DNA of 13,244 nt from RBG-16-42-24 sp964396785 (GTDB lineage: Bacteria; Patescibacteriota; Microgenomatia; UBA8517), in assembly GCA_964396785.1 (NCBI GenBank), contig CAYNFU010000022.1:1-13244 (forward strand), written 5' to 3'. Positions 11,740 through 13,244 of this stretch are shown piece by piece. The notes beneath the pieces are model-generated. The model was not told where the DNA came from. It saw only the letters and a list, made by a program, of their open reading frames with translations, and did not search any database. A program made the position numbers and the translations under genes. Numbering within the stretch: position 1 is the stretch's first letter; each line of letters opens with the position of its first letter.

Positions 11740-13244
11740 ATGGCTAAGAAGATTGTTGAAGGGAAGAAGTTAAATAAAGAACAACTTGAGGCGATTAAAT
11801 TCGGTAATGGCCCACTTCTTGTCATTGCAGGGGCGGGGACAGGTAAAACCACAGTCATAAGCGAACGGATTAAGTATTTGATTCTTTCAAAAAAAGTCAA
11901 ACCCGACGAGGTTTTGGCTTTGACCTTTACCGAGAAAGCGGCTCGGGAAATGGAAGAAAGGGTGGATGTGGCTATGCCATATGGTTATACGCAAATGTGG
12001 ATTTCCACTTTCCACTCTTTTTGCGACAGGGTTTTAAGGCGGGAGGCGCTCCATATAGGTCTCGACCCTAAATATCACCTTATGACCGAGGCAGAAGCGG
12101 TCCAGTTTATTAGAAATAATCTTTTTGCCTTTGACCTCAAATATTTTCGCCCACTGGGAAATCCAACAAAATTTATCGGGGGAATGCTGCAACACTTTTC
12201 AAGGCTTCAGGACGAAGACGTCAGTCCGCAGGATTATCTTGCATTTGCAAAAAAACTCAAAAAGGTCGAGAAGGAAGAAAAACAAAAGACTCAGGAACTG
12301 GCGAAAGCTTTTAAAACCTATGATGAGTTGAAAATAAAAGAGGGATTCATGGATTTTGGAGATTTAATTGTTAAGGCTCTAATACTTTTTAGAAGTAGGC
12401 CCAATATCCTTAGAGAGTATCAAAACCAATTCAGGTTTGTTTTGGTTGACGAATTTCAGGACACGAACTACGCCCAAAACGAGTTGGCAATACTTTTAGC
12501 CGGAAAAGCCAAAAATATCACAGTCTGTGGAGACGACGACCAATCAATCTATAGATTTCGCGGTGCAGCAGTTTCAAATATCATCCAATTTAGGAAGAAC
12601 TTTCCAAAACCAAAAATAGTGGTATTAACCAAAAATTACCGCTCAACCCAAGAAATTTTGGACAGAGCCTATGATCTTATTCAGCACAATAATCCCGATA
12701 GACTCGAGGCGGTAGAGAAGATTGACAAAAAACTTGTTTCGCAAGTTGCAAAAAATGGAGAGGAGATCTCATTCATTCACACAGACAGAGTTGAGAATGA
12801 GGCGGAAGCTGTTGCCAGGGAAATTGTAGAACTTAAAGAGGCAAAAGGTTATGAATGGAGAGATTTTGCTATCTTGGTTCGCGCAAATAATCACTCGGAA
12901 CCATTTGGTCGGGCATTTTCTCGACGAGGAATTCCTTATCAATTTCTCGGACCAGGAAGACTTTTCAAACAACCGGAAGTAGTCGATTTAATTTCTTATC
13001 TGAAAGTCTTATATAACCTTGAAGACTCCGTTTCATTTTATAGACTTCTTTCAATTGACTTCTTCGACATTCCCGCGAGAGACCTTGCAACAATCGGTAA
13101 TTACGCAAGAAGATTTAATAAAACATTTTTTGAAACCTGCGAAGCTATTGACGACGTTTTTGTAACTACCGTGACAAGGAAAAAGGTCAAAGAAATTTTA
13201 GAAATAATTGGGAAACATTTAAAGCTTGTTAGACGCGAAACGGC
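11740..13244 (+). CDS. UvrD/PcrA/Rep-type superfamily 1A DNA helicase (3'-partial)
   Basis: 501 codons are open from the ATG at 11740 to the window end. The N-terminal Q-motif is LNKEQLEAI (11-19) and Walker A is AGAGTGKT (30-37). Motif Ia is ALTFTEKAAREM, motif Ic is STFHSFC, and Walker B is LVDEFQDTN. Motif III is GDDDQSIYRFRGA and motif IV is NYRST, after which the 2A domain begins. This order is diagnostic of SF1A 3'-5' helicases that unwind DNA during repair or replication restart. The C-terminal motifs V and VI, and any fused nuclease domain (frequent in CPR UvrD-like proteins), lie beyond the window, so UvrD, PcrA and RecB/AddA-like subfamilies cannot be separated with certainty. The extended -10 sits nine bases before the start codon. 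Its position after rmuC makes a DNA-maintenance pair. Confidence 0.93.
   Translation, partial: MAKKIVEGKKLNKEQLEAIKFGNGPLLVIAGAGTGKTTVISERIKYLILSKKVKPDEVLALTFTEKAAREMEERVDVAMPYGYTQMWISTFHSFCDRVLRREALHIGLDPKYHLMTEAEAVQFIRNNLFAFDLKYFRPLGNPTKFIGGMLQHFSRLQDEDVSPQDYLAFAKKLKKVEKEEKQKTQELAKAFKTYDELKIKEGFMDFGDLIVKALILFRSRPNILREYQNQFRFVLVDEFQDTNYAQNELAILLAGKAKNITVCGDDDQSIYRFRGAAVSNIIQFRKNFPKPKIVVLTKNYRSTQEILDRAYDLIQHNNPDRLEAVEKIDKKLVSQVAKNGEEISFIHTDRVENEAEAVAREIVELKEAKGYEWRDFAILVRANNHSEPFGRAFSRRGIPYQFLGPGRLFKQPEVVDLISYLKVLYNLEDSVSFYRLLSIDFFDIPARDLATIGNYARRFNKTFFETCEAIDDVFVTTVTRKKVKEILEIIGKHLKLVRRET

Noticed and set aside
12769..12972. 67-codon minus-strand frame inside the helicase gene
   Set aside because: It is antisense to a strongly conserved helicase region with no supporting motif or ribosome site.

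Overview
The window is a compact, roughly 40% GC bacterial scaffold piece with short intergenic gaps, standard stop codons (TAA, TAG, TGA) and one 100-N assembly gap. The gene set points to a Candidate Phyla Radiation (Patescibacteria) genome, most likely Microgenomates-like. It includes a two-PEGA/SH3 surface protein with a Thr/Pro tail, several GT-C membrane glycosyltransferases, a short methionyl-tRNA synthetase, a TrpR-superfamily regulator, a short RmuC and a UvrD-like helicase. The taxonomic call is inference from gene content; no rRNA or other marker gene is present.

Layout. Positions 1-873 (+) hold the 3' part of a PEGA/SH3 envelope protein. It converges, with one base between stop codons, on a long minus-strand block. 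Read from its upstream end, that block is: a small membrane protein (10686-10348), a TrpR/YerC-like HTH protein (10321-9971), an alpha/beta hydrolase (9964-9074), a short leader ORF with an attenuator (9064-8975), metG (8948-7536), a processive-type GT2 glycosyltransferase (7533 into the gap), two GT39-like membrane glycosyltransferases (gap to 4710, and 4713-3208), a small DUF1648-like membrane protein (3180-2851), a WecA/MraY-like phosphoglycosyl transferase (2850-1774) and a UbiA-family, DPPR-synthase-like prenyltransferase (1807-875). A 24-bp divergent promoter region at 10687-10710 separates this block from rmuC (+) and a 3'-truncated UvrD/PcrA-type helicase (+). No stretch of more than 300 bases lacks a gene.

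Main discovery candidate. The 125 bases upstream of metG read as a classical ribosome-mediated transcription attenuator. There is an extended -10 promoter, a 14-residue leader peptide MTTKTVMMMERITA with three consecutive Met codons, mutually exclusive RNA pairings (1:2, 2:3, 3:4), and a GNRA-loop hairpin with six Ts. All of this sits just before the gene that charges tRNA-Met. If real, it is a methionine-sensing leader-peptide attenuator controlling methionyl-tRNA synthetase, and possibly the envelope-glycan genes tightly packed behind it.

A second pattern is that genes opening transcription units (rmuC, the helicase, the HTH gene, the leader ORF, metG) have -10-like hexamers only 6-10 nt before the start codon and no well-placed Shine-Dalgarno. 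This suggests leaderless mRNAs. At least one operon-internal gene (the UbiA homologue) has a strong Shine-Dalgarno.

The glycan genes probably build or decorate a surface polysaccharide or glycoprotein using polyprenyl-phosphate-linked sugars: UbiA-like phosphoribosyl transfer, WecA-like sugar-phosphate transfer, and GT-C enzymes that use lipid-linked donors. The WecA-like protein lacks the usual GD of the FMGDxGS motif, so its chemistry is uncertain.
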